A stretch of DNA of 64,000 bases from Sphingosinicellaceae bacterium (GTDB taxonomy: Bacteria; Pseudomonadota; Alphaproteobacteria; Sphingomonadales; Sphingomonadaceae). The stretch is taken from positions 496,001-560,000 of the forward strand of contig CP079108.1 of NCBI GenBank assembly GCA_019285715.1. Reading direction: 5' to 3'. Under the pieces are notes generated by a model, which had not been told where the DNA came from, did no database searches, and was given only the letters and a program-made list of their open reading frames with translations. Each line of letters opens with the position of its first letter. Within the stretch, counting starts at the first letter, position 1. The translations under genes and the position numbers were made by a program. Below are positions 9,240 to 20,400 of this stretch, in pieces.

Positions 9240-9931
9240 TGGCGACCTGGTTCAAACGTAGCGGCGTCCGCTTCGGACGCACTCCCGAGCCCGAGACGCC
9301 GTACCAGCGCGCGGGCCAGGCATGGGATGACCGCATCGGCTCGGCGCGCGTTCAGGCGCGCAACTGGCGGTTGATGGCGTTGGGTGAACTTGCCCTCGTC
9401 GCCGGCTTGTCAGGCGCGCTAGTCTGGACCTCTCAGCAAGGCAGCGTCGTGCCATGGATCGTGCAGGTCGACCGCACCGGTCGCGCCCAGGCGATCGGCC
9501 CTGCCGACGCCAACCGTACCGCAACCGACCCCGAGATCGCGTGGCACCTCAGCCAGTTCATCGAGAATGTCCGCGGCGTTCCCGCCGATCCGATCGTGCT
9601 GCGGCAGGACTGGCTCGCGGCCTACGACTTCGCCACCGACCGCGGCGCGGCGGCACTCAACGACTATGCTCGGGTCAATGATCCGTTCGCGCGGGTCGGC
9701 AAGGAAGCGGTCGCGGTCGATGTCTCGAGCGTCATCCGCGCCAGCCCGGATAGCTTCCGCGTCGCCTGGACCGAGCGCCGCTACGACAACGGCCAGCTTG
9801 CCGCGACCGAGCGCTGGACCGCGATCCTCACCGTCGTTCTGCAGCCGCCGCACGACGCCGAGACGCTCAGGAAGAACCCGCTCGGCATCTACGTCCACGC
9901 CATCAACTGGTCTCGGGAGCTTGGGTCATGA
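9236..9931 (+). CDS. trbF: TrbF, VirB8-like inner-membrane protein
   Basis: A 231-residue bitopic protein with a short cytoplasmic N-terminus carrying the TrbF block PETPYQRAGQAWDDRIGSAR. One transmembrane helix follows (about residues 43-63), then a periplasmic VirB8-like NTF2-fold domain. It nucleates assembly of the channel core with TrbG and TrbI. The length is typical, and the gene overlaps trbL upstream and trbG downstream. Confidence 0.94.
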   Translation: MMATWFKRSGVRFGRTPEPETPYQRAGQAWDDRIGSARVQARNWRLMALGELALVAGLSGALVWTSQQGSVVPWIVQVDRTGRAQAIGPADANRTATDPEIAWHLSQFIENVRGVPADPIVLRQDWLAAYDFATDRGAAALNDYARVNDPFARVGKEAVAVDVSSVIRASPDSFRVAWTERRYDNGQLAATERWTAILTVVLQPPHDAETLRKNPLGIYVHAINWSRELGS

Positions 9932-10938
9932 CGATTGCATTTTCACGCCGATCCGTATTCGCGGCTTTGCTGATTTCAGGCTTTACGGTCGGTGCCTCTG
10001 CCGACGAGCGAACTTTCGCGACCGGCCCGCATGTCGGGTTTGCCGATCCGCTTCTGCCGGTGAGCGCATCGCAGCCGCTGATACCTGCGGGTGTCGCGGC
10101 GACGCCCGAGACGCTTCTGGCAGCGCCTCTGCTCGGGCGGTCCGCAATCCGCGCGACCGCAGGCGGCTCGGATATCGCAGCGCCGCTGGCCCGCGTCGTC
10201 GCCGCGAACGCCGCAGCGCGCGTGGAGCCGAGCCGGTTCGGCTATCTCAATGCCATCCAGCAATATGCCTTTGCCGACGGCGACCTGTTCCAGGTCTATG
10301 CCTCGCCGGGGAAGGTCACTGACATCACCCTGCAGGAGGGCGAGACGCTGGTCGGCTCCGGGCCGGTCGCCGCCGGCGACACCACCCGCTGGATTATCGG
10401 CGATACCGAGAGCGGCGTCGGCACGACCCGGCGTGTCCACATCCTCGTCAAGCCGACGCGGCCCGATCTCGTCACCAACATGGTCATCAACACCGACCGG
10501 CGGACCTATCATCTCGAGCTCCGCGCCAACCCGAGCGCGTGGATGGCATCGGTGTCGTGGCGCTATCCGGCCGACGAACTGATCGCCCTGCGGCGCAGCG
10601 CCGAGCGGGCTCGCGCCGCCGCACCGGTCGCCGCCGGAATCGACCTTGATACGCTCAATTTCGCCTACACGATCAAGGGCGAAGCCCCGTGGAAACCGCT
10701 GCGCGCATTCGACGACGGCACGCACGTCTATATCGAGTTCGCACCCTCGGTCGCGCAGGGAGAAATGCCGCCGCTGTTCGTCGTCGGCGCCGACGGCAGG
10801 ACCGCGGAACTCGTCAACTACCGGGTTCAGGGCCACCGCCTTATCGTCGACCGGCTGTTCGCGGTTGCCGAGCTGCGTCTCGGTGCGAAGCATCAGCAGA
10901 AGGTGCGGATTGCGCGGACCGGCGGAGCGCGCTCGTGA
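9928..10938 (+). CDS. trbG: TrbG, VirB9-like outer core protein
   Basis: This 336-residue exported protein forms the outer-membrane core of the secretion channel with TrbI. It has a signal peptide (about residues 1-25, ending near VGASADE), a Pro/Ala-rich linker, and the two VirB9/CagX lobes. The segments YLNAIQQYAFADGDLFQVYA (about 106-125) and FVVGADGRTAELVNYRVQG (about 285-303) are characteristic. The ATG overlaps the trbF stop, and the gene ends in a GTGA overlap with trbI. Confidence 0.94.
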   Translation: MTIAFSRRSVFAALLISGFTVGASADERTFATGPHVGFADPLLPVSASQPLIPAGVAATPETLLAAPLLGRSAIRATAGGSDIAAPLARVVAANAAARVEPSRFGYLNAIQQYAFADGDLFQVYASPGKVTDITLQEGETLVGSGPVAAGDTTRWIIGDTESGVGTTRRVHILVKPTRPDLVTNMVINTDRRTYHLELRANPSAWMASVSWRYPADELIALRRSAERARAAAPVAAGIDLDTLNFAYTIKGEAPWKPLRAFDDGTHVYIEFAPSVAQGEMPPLFVVGADGRTAELVNYRVQGHRLIVDRLFAVAELRLGAKHQQKVRIARTGGARS

Positions 10939-12134
10939 CCGGGGTCGGCGAACGGTCGGACGGACTTGAGGACGAGCCGCCGCCGATGTCCGAGTCTGAG
11001 ATCGCCCGAGAGATGCGCCTGCGGCCCGAACCGCCGCGGGTCACCCGCGTGTCGCGCAAGGTCTTGATCGGCGGTGGGGCGGTGGTCGCGCTGGGGCTGG
11101 GCGGCGCGCTGATCGTCGCGCTGCAGTCGAAGGATGCCAAGCCGCCAGCGCAGGAACTCTATACGACCGGGCGCAAGTCCGCCGCCGAGGGGCTAGCTGC
11201 GCTGCCGCGCGACTATAGCGCGATCCCGAAGCTCGGGCCGCCGCTGCCTGGCGATTTTGCTCGGCCGATGGTCGACCAGGCGGAGCGCGCGCCGATCGGG
11301 GCAAGTCCGACGGCTGGGCAAGCGATGCCTGTCGATTCGGTGCGCCAGCAGCGGCAGCAGCAGCGCGAAGCCGCGATCGGTGCCAGCGTTTTTGCGACCC
11401 GTGCATCGGCCGCAGGTGCTGAGGGTGCGCGCGATGCTGCGCCAGCACCGACCGCAGGCGAAACGCCGACCGTCGCTTCGAACGCGCAAACGCCGGGCGC
11501 GGTCGAGCGTCGGACGGCGTTCCTCGCCGGCGCACCAGACCGCAGGACGATGAATTCCGGCGCGCTCGAGCCGCTGGCGTCGCCCAACGTTGTGCAAGCT
11601 GGCAGCATCATCGCCGCCGCTCTCGTCACGGGCATCCGCTCGGACCTGCCGGGCCAGGTCATCGCGCAGGTGACCGAAAACGTGTTCGACAGCCCGACAG
11701 GGCGAACTCTCCTAATCCCGCAGGGCGCGCGGCTGATCGGCAGCTACGACAGCGACGTCGGCGCCGGTCAGTCGCGGGCGCTCGTTGCCTGGACGCGGCT
11801 GATCATGCCCGATGGCCGGTCGATTGTCCTCGACAAGATGCCGGCGACCGACGTGGCGGGTCAGGCCGGGTTGCAGGATTGGGTCGACTATCACTGGGGC
11901 GGGCTGCTGCGCGCGGCGGCGATCTCGACGCTGCTCAGCGTCGGCGCACAGAGCGGCTCGTCGGGCAGTGCCGATGACCTGACGCGAGCGCTGCGCGAGG
12001 GGGCGAGCGATAGTATTTCTCGAACGGGGAGGCAGGTTGTCGATCGCGAACTTGGACGACCGCCGACGATCACCATCCGGCAAGGCTATCCGGTGCGGGT
12101 CATCGTTACGCGCGACATTGTGATTGATAGCTGA
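10935..12134 (+). CDS. trbI: TrbI, VirB10-like envelope-spanning protein
   Basis: A 399-residue protein that spans both membranes and senses ATPase state. It has a cytoplasmic N-terminus, one transmembrane helix (about residues 36-55, VLIGGGAVVALGLGGALIV), a disordered Pro/Ala/Gln-rich stretch, and the conserved C-terminal domain. The domain runs through IAAALVTGIRSDLPGQVIA and TLLIPQGARLIGSYDS to the end. The GTG at 10935 overlaps the trbG stop and preserves the usual short N-terminus. This is the last trb gene; the DUF2274 gene often found after trbI is absent. Confidence 0.94.
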   Translation: MTGVGERSDGLEDEPPPMSESEIAREMRLRPEPPRVTRVSRKVLIGGGAVVALGLGGALIVALQSKDAKPPAQELYTTGRKSAAEGLAALPRDYSAIPKLGPPLPGDFARPMVDQAERAPIGASPTAGQAMPVDSVRQQRQQQREAAIGASVFATRASAAGAEGARDAAPAPTAGETPTVASNAQTPGAVERRTAFLAGAPDRRTMNSGALEPLASPNVVQAGSIIAAALVTGIRSDLPGQVIAQVTENVFDSPTGRTLLIPQGARLIGSYDSDVGAGQSRALVAWTRLIMPDGRSIVLDKMPATDVAGQAGLQDWVDYHWGGLLRAAAISTLLSVGAQSGSSGSADDLTRALREGASDSISRTGRQVVDRELGRPPTITIRQGYPVRVIVTRDIVIDS

Positions 12135-12574
12135 GGCAACTGGCCACAAGTCCTTTTTAAGCATTTAGACCTTGAGTGGAGAACGGACTTGCTGGATCGG
12201 ATCGGCCGGAGCCCGAGAATGCCGCTTGTGCGTGCGCCAATGAGGAATCGTTGAGCCCATCACAGCTTTCTAGAAACAGCACTCTAACTTGCTAATCCTA
12301 CAATCAAGTTATCAGCCTCAAAGTCTGCGCGTCTATCGATAGCAATATCCAAATTCGCGGAAAAGCCGGACTTAAATGGACCTTTCGGTTGAATTACTTG
12401 TTAATATCCCTGTCGGCGGCGCTCCCGGCTTGCAGCTTGCGGCCTACCCGACCTACAATGCCTCAGACGCGCCAAACTGCTGTCCGTGGTCGAGCGGCCG
12501 ACTGGTGGCGGTGAGGTGTAGCTCCAGCTGGTCCATCCGCTCGTATGTCACTGCGCGAAGCTATACTCCATCGC
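12135..12574 (+). other. Intergenic region between trbI and the opposing cluster
   Basis: These about 440 bp separate two convergent transcription units. Base composition is visibly more AT-rich than in the trb genes, and stops occur in all frames. I see no recognisable gene, and no strong hairpin plus T-run that would be a clear terminator. Confidence 0.4.
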
Positions 12575-13477
12575 TTAGGGTGATCCGTCCAACTCCGGGG
12601 CATTGCACACCTTCGCCTCAGGCTGGGTGCCATCCTGGAAGGGATAAGGCGCGTAGCCATGATTTTTCAGACTCCACTTTTCGACCGTGAGGCCCCTGTC
12701 GGCAAGGTAAGCGCGAAATTCCCCGTAGAACGAAATCCAAAAGGTGTGGCCAGCGCAGAAGATGCCACCATAGGGAATCATCAAAGCATTTAGCGCCGAG
12801 CCCGAATTCTGGTCGACAGCCTTCGAGTAGAACGTCCAACTCTGGCCGCCTGAATCCTCCATGATTCCAAAGGCACGTCGGCCAGCGACGGGATGCTCAT
12901 CGCCAATCTTGAGGTCGACCGTGGCAAAGACAAAGTCAGTGGGGGATGAGCAGATCACCTGCACGCCGCCGGCTTTTTCCACTGGGTAAATGCCCATGCC
13001 CGTCTTTCCCGATCGAAAGAGCGCCGAGACCGGCCACACCGACCCGAGGTTGAACACCATCAGCGCGCCCATCGGGTTGCTGGACGCCCAAAGGTCGGCA
13101 TTGGCCTTGCGTACCGCATCTTCCTTGGCGAGGCTGGTCTCGTATGGGCCAAAGCCATACCGGCCGGCCTTTGCCTTCGAGAAGGCCGGGAACTGCTGGC
13201 GGACCTGCTTAAAGAAGTCCTCGAGCGTGACTCCAGCCGGCTTTTTGAACCGAACAAAGTAAAAGTCGATGTTCGCTGGTCCCAAACCGTCGGTAACAGG
13301 CTCGAACCGGTTCACGCCCGGGGCGAGCGGCGGCTGCGGAATCTCGAGCAGATCCCGGAAATTCTTCGGGTCCCGCTCTGTTGGATTGGCTAGCGGCTCG
13401 AAGCAGCGTGCGAGTACCGAGTTGCACCAAAGCAACGCAATAACGATCGCGGCGAGCGACAGGATGTGCTTGCGCAT
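12575..13477 (-). CDS. Exported protein of unknown function, last gene of the giant-protein cluster
   Basis: This 300-residue protein has a clear signal peptide (ILSLAAIVIALLWCNSVLAR, cleavage near residue 23) and is otherwise soluble and mixed alpha/beta; I do not recognise it. It has six cysteines in the mature part (for example CFEPLANPT, VICSSPT, IFCAGHTFW, KVCNAPEL), compatible with periplasmic disulfides. A good Shine-Dalgarno (GGAGGATTC) lies inside the end of the upstream 1307-residue gene, one base separates the two genes, and co-transcription is very likely. Its role is probably tied to the giant proteins. Confidence 0.75.
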   Translation of the reverse strand: MRKHILSLAAIVIALLWCNSVLARCFEPLANPTERDPKNFRDLLEIPQPPLAPGVNRFEPVTDGLGPANIDFYFVRFKKPAGVTLEDFFKQVRQQFPAFSKAKAGRYGFGPYETSLAKEDAVRKANADLWASSNPMGALMVFNLGSVWPVSALFRSGKTGMGIYPVEKAGGVQVICSSPTDFVFATVDLKIGDEHPVAGRRAFGIMEDSGGQSWTFYSKAVDQNSGSALNALMIPYGGIFCAGHTFWISFYGEFRAYLADRGLTVEKWSLKNHGYAPYPFQDGTQPEAKVCNAPELDGSP

Positions 13478-13478
13478 A

Positions 13479-16400
13479 TTAAGAATCCTCCAGCGGGAAC
13501 GATGAGAGATCGCTGCCGAGGCGCCGCCGGATTATCTCAAGGCCCTTCCCGGCCGTAGTAAAGAGCCCCTCGAAATAGCGGCGATTATCGACCACGTACG
13601 ACCGGAACGGAAGCCGCCTGCTTCCGCCACGCCCGCTTTCGCTCACGCCATCGCGGAACTTCTGCACCTCTGCCTCGAAGTCCATGGTCGTGTCGCCAAC
13701 GGGGCCGATCGTGACGCGGACCTGGTCGCCCTGGCGAAGCCAGGTCACCCGCTCACCCTGGAGGACCTTGCTATAGACGAACTGCCCCGTCCGCGAGAGC
13801 TGCAAGCCCTCGTGCGCCAGCGGCTGGTGGCGGTAGAGCGCAAGGCCGATCCAGCCACTAAAGTCGTTGCCCAGGTCCACGTCGCAAAACCACAATCCTT
13901 GGGCGTCGTCGAACTGCACGGCAAAGCTTGATAGCGAGAAGCGCGAATCCTCCACGGCATCCGGATCACTCACAACGTCGTCAACGTAGAGCGTCGCGGG
14001 CACACCTTCAGGGCTATCGATTGGATAGAGGATGGGATCGAAGTGCGGGTCACCAATACTACGGAAGTCGGCTGCCCGCGGTAAGCGCTTGCTCGCCTCG
14101 GCACGCACCCGTGCCACCGGATCCTCGCCCCATTGGGTAAAAGCCGGATCGATCGTGTCGCGCTTGCCCGTCGGCAACGGGCCGGCATGGCAAGCAATGG
14201 CAATGCGCTCCCCAGGGCCGGAAGCAAACCAAGGCCGCCGGAGGTAAAGCCGGAAAGCGTAAAGCCGCTCGCGGACCTGGCGCCGCTCATCACCTGAATC
14301 GACCCGGCGAACCAGCGGCGTGGCGTGGCTGATCACGGGCGGTGGGAGCACCATTGAGGCGGGGACGTCGGCCGCTAACGGCTTCGACGCCAGCGAGAAG
14401 TCGTCCTTGCCATCCTGTGGGAATTTATCAGCATATCGCGCCTTGGCGGTCGCCGTGATGGCGAGCCGAGCCCGTTTAGCATTGCCAAGCGCTAGCTCCA
14501 CGCCCGCAATGTCCCCCTCGGGCTTGGGCGAGGGCGCTGCTCCGCCCATGAAGATGCGGTTTTCCGCGCATTGCTTTCCGATCACGCCGAGCGCTGCGGC
14601 AAGGGCGGCACGCGATGCTACCATGCCCTTGACGAGTGGCTGGCGAGCCTGCGCGAGCATTGCGCCGCTGGCATCGCCGAAGGTGACGCTGCGGGGCCGT
14701 GCAATCACGCTACCAGGCCGCAAGAGATAGCGCTCGTGCGTCGGGTCGTCGTCAATCTCCGACCAAGTCGCGCTAAGTTGCACGTCACTCGTCGATGGCG
14801 CATCGTTCTCGACATAGCCGACCAATTGCGCGCGATCGGAGAGGCGCTCGCGCTTCATCAATGCGACCGACTGGCGCGTCGGCGAGACAGAATTGGCTTC
14901 GCAAACGACGCGCGGCGCTAGGGCCGGCTTGGGCATGCAATGCACCGCCCGGATGCGATGCTCGACGACGGACAGTGCGGCACCAAAGGCTCGGCCATTC
15001 GTCCCTAGATTCGCCAATAGCGTGGTGGATTGCGCAAAGCTCGCAGTGCGTGCCACGCGATCGGCCGAGACGACTGGTGTAAGGACGAGCTCAATATCGG
15101 CATAGGGCGGGACCTCGACCTTTACACGCCTGCCGCGGTTGTTCACCGACAAGCGCAGGTCCGTGCCCGAGCCTGCGATGAAATCGACTTGGAATGGGCC
15201 GAAGTTGCGCCAGAGACCCGCTTGGCCGAAGCTCGCTGTCACTGGGCCGACATGCCGCGGCTCTATTAACTCGCAGTAGGCCCCGCCAGCATAGGCATAG
15301 TCGCGATCATCCGACCGAGGATCGCCGTTTCGCACCCACACCTCGACATTGACTTGGCTAATGTCGGGGTCGCAAAAATACTTGGCGTCATACCCGCTCT
15401 CCGCCAGGTATCCGGGCAGATCGGTAACGAACGCGCGATCCTCGTCGACCGTTATTTCCTCAATGCTGGTAAGGAATTGGCCATTGTAGCGAGCAGTGTC
15501 GAGGTTAACAGGGCTTGGCGCGACGAGGACCGATTGTATGCGAACTTGGTCGGTCAGAAAGATCGACAACTCGGGCGAGTGGTGATCAGCTTTGAGGCCG
15601 CTGAGCGGGATCACCTCACCTGGGCGGTATGAGCGCGCCCGCAGGTAGGAGGCGGTCTGGACTTGGCTGGTTGCCAGCGCATCGACGCGCGGGTCGTCAG
15701 CCTTTAGGCTAAGGCCGCCCAAGAGCACTGTGCGGAGCCGCAAGCGATAGTCGGTCCCGAACCGAAGCGGCGTTACTCCAATGCTGCCCAACTGCTCGAT
15801 CCTGAACGGTGCGCCGGGATGTGGTTGCTGCTCTTCAAAGTCGTCGAGCATCTTGCGCAGGTTGATGCGCTGGGTCGAGCTCAGTCCCTCGAAGCGAATA
15901 ATTTCGGTGCTGGCCTGCCCCGTGTCGTCATTGGCCGGCTCGCGCGGGGCAAACGTCTCGCTCGTCCCCGTGACTTGCTTGCCGGAATGCACGAACGTCA
16001 CGCGTTGGGATTGACGATGTACGCTCTTAAAGCGCGATTGTGCGGCGCCGACTGGTGCTAGGTCGAGGCGATAGCCGACCCATAAGTCTTCGAGGAATAG
16101 GCAAGGAAAGTCTTGCACCCGGCTGGCCGCCGCAAGCGCTTTGGGAGTGACTAAGTCTTCCACGGCAGCTGATATGGTAAGCCCTGCTGCCTCCAACTCG
16201 TTGTAGCCAAATTGCTGGTCAGCGAGTACGACTGGCGGAAGATAGTCGCGCCCATCACGTCCCGCAGTCGTCACCGGCGGCATGTTGGCGAGCGAATTGT
16301 TGGCCTGTAGAGTTGTCGCCTGGATCGCTGCGACTTCAGCATTGACCCCGGTGCACGAGTAGCGTGGCTTGCCCTTGACGTCGTTTATCGCCGCAAGTCC

Positions 16401-17402
16401 GCCGTTGGTCGTCACTGTCGCGCCGCGGTCGACAAAGCTGAGCGGGTGGGTCGATAATCCCCTCCGGAACGCAGTCACCTGGCAAACAACCGATGATAGG
16501 CTGGTAAGACCCGCAGCATCGATCGCTATCACATAGTCGCCGACGATAGGAGTAGCTGCTTGCGCTGACCATTCGGTCGTGATGCCGCAACTCCGCGCAA
16601 GCAATTCATTCGTGAGCGCGGCGTGTATGGCGGCGTTCAGATCGGCAGGGTCGACATCTACGGCGATTCCCGCAGCGATCGACTGGAGCATGGCATGGCT
16701 ACGCGCTGGCACGTCGCGCGGGGCCATCCGCTTCTCGGCCAGCGCAATGTCACGTCGCAGCTGGTTTATCAACCTCGCGCCACCGACCCCGATGCCGGCC
16801 TTCTGCGAGCTGAGATTTCCGGCGAGCAATTGCACGAGCCCATATTGGACTTGGCTGTCGACAGCACGCTTACGGGCATACGACACTGATCGGTCGGTAA
16901 GGTCTTGCGTTCCCGAGGCGAGCGCGGTCTTCCCCGTCATACTGACATGGATCATATCGCGCAGCAAAGTCACGCGATCATGCATACCGGCAATATCGGC
17001 GAGGTCGCTGGCGACGCGAGCATCGTGCGAGTTGTCATGCCGCGGGGCGGCATTCTGAACTGTGCGCGGCCGCGCCAAATAGTCGGCAAGGGTGCGACGA
17101 ATAGTGGCGAACTGAGTGGCGCCCCGAAAGCGCAACTCTACCGGGATGACGCCTGGGGCGCCGGCAACAAGTGACTTAGATCCGGCGAACCACGCTTCGT
17201 AGCGCATCGCTAGGGCACGGAGCGGAGCAGCGCCGTCCCGCGATAGGATGGGATGGTCGCTGACCGCAGCGGCTACGGCTTGTGGCGAGACTGGCCCGGC
17301 CGCGAATTCGATCGTCGACACCAATCCAAGGTCAAACGTCGCCGACGCGTTCGTTGCGCTGGACGGATCAAGCGGGATGACGACCAAGCTGTATGTCGTC
17401 AT
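13479..17402 (-). CDS. Giant uncharacterised protein, 1307 aa
   Basis: A 1307-residue protein without a signal peptide or membrane helices. It begins TTYSLVVIPLDPSSA and contains long beta-rich stretches. The C-terminal third has LYLRRPWFASGPGERIA, then TQWGEDPVAR, then GLWFCDVDLGNDFSGWIGLA and LALYRHQPLAHEGLQLSR. From memory these blocks occur in large uncharacterised bacterial proteins, but I know of no assigned function. The ATG overlaps the stop of the 1314-residue gene (ATGA), which implies coupled synthesis and probably a complex. The N-terminal 400 residues are more helical. It is not an Rhs, Tc or phage-tail protein by any motif I can see. Confidence 0.8.
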   Translation of the reverse strand: MTTYSLVVIPLDPSSATNASATFDLGLVSTIEFAAGPVSPQAVAAAVSDHPILSRDGAAPLRALAMRYEAWFAGSKSLVAGAPGVIPVELRFRGATQFATIRRTLADYLARPRTVQNAAPRHDNSHDARVASDLADIAGMHDRVTLLRDMIHVSMTGKTALASGTQDLTDRSVSYARKRAVDSQVQYGLVQLLAGNLSSQKAGIGVGGARLINQLRRDIALAEKRMAPRDVPARSHAMLQSIAAGIAVDVDPADLNAAIHAALTNELLARSCGITTEWSAQAATPIVGDYVIAIDAAGLTSLSSVVCQVTAFRRGLSTHPLSFVDRGATVTTNGGLAAINDVKGKPRYSCTGVNAEVAAIQATTLQANNSLANMPPVTTAGRDGRDYLPPVVLADQQFGYNELEAAGLTISAAVEDLVTPKALAAASRVQDFPCLFLEDLWVGYRLDLAPVGAAQSRFKSVHRQSQRVTFVHSGKQVTGTSETFAPREPANDDTGQASTEIIRFEGLSSTQRINLRKMLDDFEEQQPHPGAPFRIEQLGSIGVTPLRFGTDYRLRLRTVLLGGLSLKADDPRVDALATSQVQTASYLRARSYRPGEVIPLSGLKADHHSPELSIFLTDQVRIQSVLVAPSPVNLDTARYNGQFLTSIEEITVDEDRAFVTDLPGYLAESGYDAKYFCDPDISQVNVEVWVRNGDPRSDDRDYAYAGGAYCELIEPRHVGPVTASFGQAGLWRNFGPFQVDFIAGSGTDLRLSVNNRGRRVKVEVPPYADIELVLTPVVSADRVARTASFAQSTTLLANLGTNGRAFGAALSVVEHRIRAVHCMPKPALAPRVVCEANSVSPTRQSVALMKRERLSDRAQLVGYVENDAPSTSDVQLSATWSEIDDDPTHERYLLRPGSVIARPRSVTFGDASGAMLAQARQPLVKGMVASRAALAAALGVIGKQCAENRIFMGGAAPSPKPEGDIAGVELALGNAKRARLAITATAKARYADKFPQDGKDDFSLASKPLAADVPASMVLPPPVISHATPLVRRVDSGDERRQVRERLYAFRLYLRRPWFASGPGERIAIACHAGPLPTGKRDTIDPAFTQWGEDPVARVRAEASKRLPRAADFRSIGDPHFDPILYPIDSPEGVPATLYVDDVVSDPDAVEDSRFSLSSFAVQFDDAQGLWFCDVDLGNDFSGWIGLALYRHQPLAHEGLQLSRTGQFVYSKVLQGERVTWLRQGDQVRVTIGPVGDTTMDFEAEVQKFRDGVSESGRGGSRRLPFRSYVVDNRRYFEGLFTTAGKGLEIIRRRLGSDLSSFPLEDS

Positions 17403-20400
17403 GCGGCGACCCCTTCGTCACGATATTCGGCGAGTAGCCGCTTGAAGGCGGCGCGTGCCTCGGCCGAGGAAGCGCGGTACGGCTTCTGCGCGACGACCGT
17501 CCCATCGCCTTGGCTTCGAATGGCCGCCGAACTGCTTCCGGCAATGAATGCTGTTGATTGCCTACCGGCCAAGGAACTGCTGCCACCCTCCTTACCTTTA
17601 TCGTAATGCGCGGTGAACGAATAGGAATAGCGAACGAACGCGATCTTGATGGAAACACTGACCAGCGCGTCCCCTGAAACGCTCCCAATGTTGGGATAAT
17701 ATGTCATCGAGATATAGATCAGGCCGTCGAAGTTGATGATCCCGGCTACAGACAAGTGTGCAGACGCCTTGACGAAGGCGGTCAGCACCACCGTCGTGAC
17801 GCCATTGCCATCGCGGTTCAACTGAAAGAATAAGCCGGCCATCAATGAGGCTTCGCCGCGCGCAATCGCCCAATCGATGGGAACCAGCGCGCCGTATTCC
17901 ATGCTAATCTCGACGAGCCGGCACCCGCGCGTCGTGGCCTCGAGCAGCGCATAGGCCTTGCCGCCGTACCAGGGGGGCACGAAGATCGTCATCGGCTTTT
18001 CGCGTGATGACAGTCCGAAGGCCACGCTCAGCACGTCGCGCCCCATCAAAGGGATCGTGACCGCCCAACTGAATGCGAGGTTGGTGACCAGTGCAGGGCC
18101 GATCGGCAGTGAACCGCCCCCAACCGGGAAATTGAGGACCTGTGAGATTTCCGCCTTTTGTGGAGTGATCGCGACATGGATCCCGCTATCGCTGCCGAGC
18201 CCTTTAAGCATACTTTCAATCTGGTTGATGAAGTCGAGTGCCCCCAGCAGCTTGACGTCGCCGAGCTTGACCGCAAAAGACTTCTTCCCGTCACTGCCGA
18301 TGTCGAAACGAACCGACTCAAAGCCGATTTCGATGGCCTCGAAGATGATTATGGTAAAGGCGAAGATCTCGGTCTTGGCCGTTACCGTCGGGGATCCGGG
18401 GTGGAAATCGAGTCCCGGCGGATCTGTTGTGATCCGGGGCGTGCCAAGGTCGATCCGGGCGAGCGCCTCGATCGATATCTTGGTCTGCCCTGGAACCGGG
18501 ACGAAGCTAACTGGGCCAAGGTCCTTTCGATCGAAGCGGCTATTCGACCATGACAGCGATGCCTCGATCCCGAGCGAGATTGGGCGCCGCGTTGGATCTT
18601 CCCTAGGATCAGCGCCAAGCTGCTCGAGTAGGACTGGCAGTTGGGCCGCCGCATTGCCGCTTGCTTGGATAGCCGACAACCATTCGATGCCGGATAGCTG
18701 CACGTTCCACGATAGCGGCTCGGCATGCCCGGGGTCGGCGCCTGCGGCCAATGGCTGCGCGCTCGAATCGTCCGCGCCGGCAAGCCCGATCGCATCGAAC
18801 AGCTTTGAAAACGGCAGGCCGGGAATGAGTTCGGCATCCCGACCGAACAAGTCGCCAAGCTTGAGGCCCGGCGCGAAGGGGCTCGCGGCGGAGGGCACGC
18901 GAGCAAGCGCCGCAAATGGTGCAATCGGCGCAAACCCCATCAGCGCCCGCGCGGCGGCGATGGCGCGATCGCGGTCGGCGGCCGTCCGGCTTTCTTGGAA
19001 GGGGGTCTGGTCGATTGCGATGCGCGTTTGGCTGAACGCTGCGAAGTCGAGGCGGTGCGCGGCTTCAAGCGCCGGCTTTGCTGCAGCTATGCCGGACCAG
19101 CGATGCTCGTTGAACGTCGCATCGCCCACGATGCCGTAGCGGCGATTGATGATATTGGCATGCGTATCCGGGACCGTTAGCCCACCGACGCCGTCGCTTG
19201 AGGCTTGCCGTCCGAAGCTTATCTCATTGTCGATGCCTAAGAAAAGCGCGTCGGGCGGCGCAGCTTCGGCCTTTGAAACCTTGTAGTAGAGGTTGCGGAT
19301 GCCGGACACGATATCGCTCGGCATGCGGTCAGGCGGTGCGGCGCGTTCTGCAACCAACCCTCGCCGCTCGAGCATGAAGACGAATGGGGCGTTGGCGTCG
19401 TCTGCGTTTGCCGGAACATTACGGAAATAGTCCTCTGGCGGCGTAGTGGGCTCGGGGTCAAGGTAGGGAAAGTCGGTGAAGCGCGTGTCGCGATACGTTG
19501 TAAGTAGCGCTGTAGGCTCGCCTGATAGGTGTTCTGTCGCTTGGTTACGAATACGCATGGTGCGCGCTCGCGGCCGGAACGGCGTGTCGGGGACGGCGTC
19601 GGGATCAAGGTCCGGAACATTGGCACGCGCCCATTCAACCCAGTCGAGCTTCGCAGACGCCTCGCCTTTCGTGTTCGCGCTTGCCAATTCGACGATTGCG
19701 GCGCCGTAGGAGACGAACCGGCCTGGCTGCTCATTCCATAGCCGGTCGACGGCACGAAGCCCTTCGCGGCCCACCGAAATCATGTGGCTTGGATCGCCAA
19801 GCCTATCAGCGGGAGCCTGCCATGGATAGCCAGGCTCCCAAACCAAGCCGTTGCGTGCACGCGCGCCGTTGCTGACATAGACCATTGGCATGTCTGCCAC
19901 ATGCTGGGTGCCGCTCCAGTCGGTCCCCTTGTGCGCAAACCGCACCGGTGCGCCCGCAACCATCGGGATGAAATAGTCGTACTTCTCGTATTCGGCAGGG
20001 TCGCCCCCGGGGGGCGGGTCGAGCGGCGCGGTTTTTTCCGTGGTGATGGAAAGCGATCGGAATGGCGTCTCCAGGTGACCCGGATGAATCTTGTTGGGTT
20101 GCGCAATCCGCAAGAAAGCTTGCTTGTTGAGTGGCGCGACGAGGCGGCCAGTCGGATCGCGCGTAAAGATCCGCTGAGTCGAGATAATCAGCTGGCAGGG
20201 CGTGCCGAATGGATAGAGGAAGCCTTCATTCAATACCTCAACGAATTGGTCGCGGCCAAAGCATGCGTAATGGAGCCAACCCGCTTGGGTGCTCCCTGGA
20301 TAAGGCTTGAAGGCCGTGTGCAAGGCGAGCGAGCCACCGCGAGAACTTAGCAACAGGAGGTCGACGTCGATCGACCGTCCTGGTGCATAGGCTGCAGGAA

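Noticed and set aside
12376-12690. 104-codon plus-strand frame after trbI as a possible last operon gene
   Set aside because: It runs into the antisense of the exported 300-aa protein and does not resemble the usual DUF2274 protein.
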